From positions 744,001 to 808,000 of the forward strand of contig JAGFBZ010000292.1 in NCBI GenBank assembly GCA_018398805.1: a stretch of DNA of 64,000 nucleotides, written 5' to 3'. Both the position numbers and the translations under genes were made by a program. The DNA comes from Hirundichthys speculiger (Eukaryota; Chordata; Actinopteri; Beloniformes; Exocoetidae). Under the pieces are notes generated by a model. That model made no database searches, had not been told where the DNA came from, and saw nothing but the letters and a program-made list of their open reading frames with translations. Shown piece after piece: positions 61,715-64,000 of the stretch; position 1 is the stretch's first letter, and every line of letters starts with the position of its first letter.

Positions 61715-64000
61715 CCGGCTGGTTGTCTACGTGGCAACTGCTATTTTAAGTCATTTTGAACACATTTCACCATGAACTGTTGATTGTTTAAAGACTTGCT
61801 GTCGACTACACTGAGGGAGAATAAAACAGAATAAACAGAATGTACGTGAAGAACATGCCTGCCTGTGCATCTTATTTAAATATTTGATAACCTGCTGATG
61901 CAGGTTAGTTTTTGAAGTTGAACACTGCATGTTGGTCACCTCATTGTGCCTTATTGATTGTCACTCGATTTAACGCTGCATGTACAAGAATAATCTTATC
62001 ATTCAACTAAAATTCAAACTTGTTTTGCAATTTTAGATGTTTTACAAAAACTAATGAATGAAAATAAAATTATACTAAAAGAATCTGGTATATGAGCTAT
62101 AATTTACTATGAATATTACAGCAAAATTGGATATTCAGTCACACTTTTAAACAACAAAGGCACGTTAATTTAAAATAGAAAACATGGTTATTTATACCAG
62201 AACGATTCAATCTATGCAGACAATTACAAAAAGGTTTGTAAGAGCAAAAAATATATATATCCGTGAGCTGTTTTTACTTGCTCTTTAAATTACACACAGA
62301 TCACCTTATCAATTTTTCCCTTCTTTCTGAACCTAATTATTAATTCTGTGATTAATTCTAGTGATTTTTTTGCCCCATCATAGCATCCAGAAAATTTACA
62401 AGATTTCCCCAAAAATAAACAAATTAGATGACATTCTTAAACTATTTTCCTGTAATTTGTTTAGTAAGTTTTTTTTTTCAGAGAATTACTTGTTCATTGC
62501 TTTTATAGCTTTTCATAACTTCCAAATAGAATTTTCCAAAAATGATTTATACTTTCTGTACAACATGTTGGGTTAAATTTTATTTTTACTCACTTTGAAT
62601 TTGAGGAATAATCTTTTAAATTCTTTAGATTAAGAATTCGTTCAGATTTCCTTTCCAGTCAAATTCACTATATTACATGCCATTTCTTTTTTCCTCAGCT
62701 ACGTTTTACTCCATTCACAATTTCATAATTTGTTTCACTGAAGAATTACTTTACTAAAATTATGCTTTTCATTTCAGCCCAACAATCATACTTTAATCAA
62801 TCATTTAATTCATGGATTTGAAACTGTTTGAAGATAAATCTAATTAACTTTTTTTCCAAGTAAATGTCCAGATTTAGTTGGACCTTTTAGCCCACATTTT
62901 AAATGGACATCATTGACAAGTCTGATCAGTACTGTAGCTTTCTTCATGTGTGTTTAAAAAATTCACAAAATAAAGTGGTCAGACAGTGAGTTTAGTCACA
63001 ATGAAGACTGGTTAAAGGCTAAAATAATCCAGCAGGTGGTGCATGGAGCATTCTCAACTTTTCATTTCATCCAGATCGCTCCTCTGCCACATGTTGTACC
63101 AGGCAGTATCAGCTGTTCTGCCTGAAAGTATCATAAATTACATCTGTTTTAGTTTAGCGGTCCAGTTTTCTGTCTCAGTACAAGCCTACAATTTTTATTA
63201 AAAAAATAAAAGCAAAAGTCACCAACCATTTTTTTCTTTTTTATTTTCTTTTTTCATATTCTGTTTTATCTTGTGTTTAATTTCTTTTGGGACAAGGATG
63301 TATCTCCAGTCTGTAGCACATACCATAACAATTATAATCTGGGTTAATTTGTGTTGTGTATAGATGCACACATGAAAATTATCCATAAAACAATCATCTG
63401 ATGAAAATGTACTAATGATTTGTTTTTCTTCCATAAAACACTTTACCAAGTTCTTATATATATATATCATAAATATATAGTATTACAAATTAATATAAAG
63501 CAAATATATTTTCTTCAAATATTGCTGAGAGGTTAAGAAAAGTTTTAAACTCTCAAAACACTCTCAACAGTTAGAATTTTGATATTTTACTGAGTTTGAC
63601 CATCAAGCTTTGTGTGCATTTAGTTTTATGGTGGTTTTCCCTATCCGTAAATATGAGTTGGACAATAAAATCAAGCAACATGCTGGGGTCTTTGAACTCT
63701 ACAGCTCTGCAATCAGTCACTTTGATGCAGATTCTCTGCAGATATCTGTGCCTTAGGTTACCATCCATCCACTTAATCCTGCTCCATTCTGTTCAGGGCC
63801 ACACCAGCGGCTGGACCATAGCTATCTGTGTGTTTCATGTGGTTTTAAAGACAAACATTGGTTGCAACAAGGCAGATTCTCGACAGGACAGGCGGTTGAC
63901 AACTGACGGAATCCAGACACAAAGGTCTCAAGATCACTTACAAAGGTTTGCAGTGGTATGCAGACGTTTGGTATATTAGCATTGTACAGAGATGTGTTCT
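61715..64000. other. 3' flank of PHKA1, no recognisable gene
   Basis: Very AT-rich. A short repeat scrap near 63761-63800 (CCATCCATCCACTTAATCCT) is the only recognisable piece. None of the small open frames looks like a protein. Confidence 0.5.

Overview
The window is vertebrate nuclear DNA, almost certainly from a teleost fish. It has small GT-AG-spliced exons in large introns. It also carries many teleost-type transposon relics: several hAT elements with 8-bp target duplications, a Sleeping-Beauty-like Tc1 fragment, L2/CR1-like LINE pieces, tRNA-derived SINEs, and AT and CA microsatellites. There is no bacterial, viral or CRISPR content.

Two protein genes account for all the coding sequence I can support. 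HDAC8, a zinc-dependent histone deacetylase, lies on the minus strand. Ten coding exons run from the ATG at 26823 down to 5037, giving 371 codons plus one base. Every catalytic residue is present. Only the last few C-terminal codons, expected on one more exon, were not found. PHKA1, the phosphorylase kinase regulatory alpha subunit, lies on the plus strand. I place 34 coding exons from 31979 to 60651. All junctions keep phase and give a predicted 1252-residue protein ending in a CaaX-like CAVQ. The assignment to PHKA1 rather than PHKA2 rests on sequence and on linkage to HDAC8.

Layout: 1-5036, HDAC8 3' flank or last intron with a MITE, a dispersed repeat and a LINE 3' end. 5037-26823, HDAC8, including a 13.3-kb intron full of transposons and a 0.9-kb foldback element just upstream of exon 9. 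26824-31978, a 5.2-kb divergent intergenic region holding an intact-ended hAT derivative, two copies of a dispersed repeat and an unusual palindrome array. 31979-60651, PHKA1, with a 4.6-kb first intron and many intronic repeats. 60652-64000, the PHKA1 3' UTR with several AATAAA signals, then AT-rich flank.

The most interesting coding observation is a run of three 36-nt, phase-0 microexons in PHKA1 (55286, 55566 and 55855). Each encodes a 12-residue variant of the same serine-containing motif, at the place where the mammalian alpha subunit carries its regulatory phosphorylation site. This looks like a tandemly duplicated, splice-selectable phosphorylation cassette. The two genes share no obvious pathway; their adjacency is conserved vertebrate synteny.
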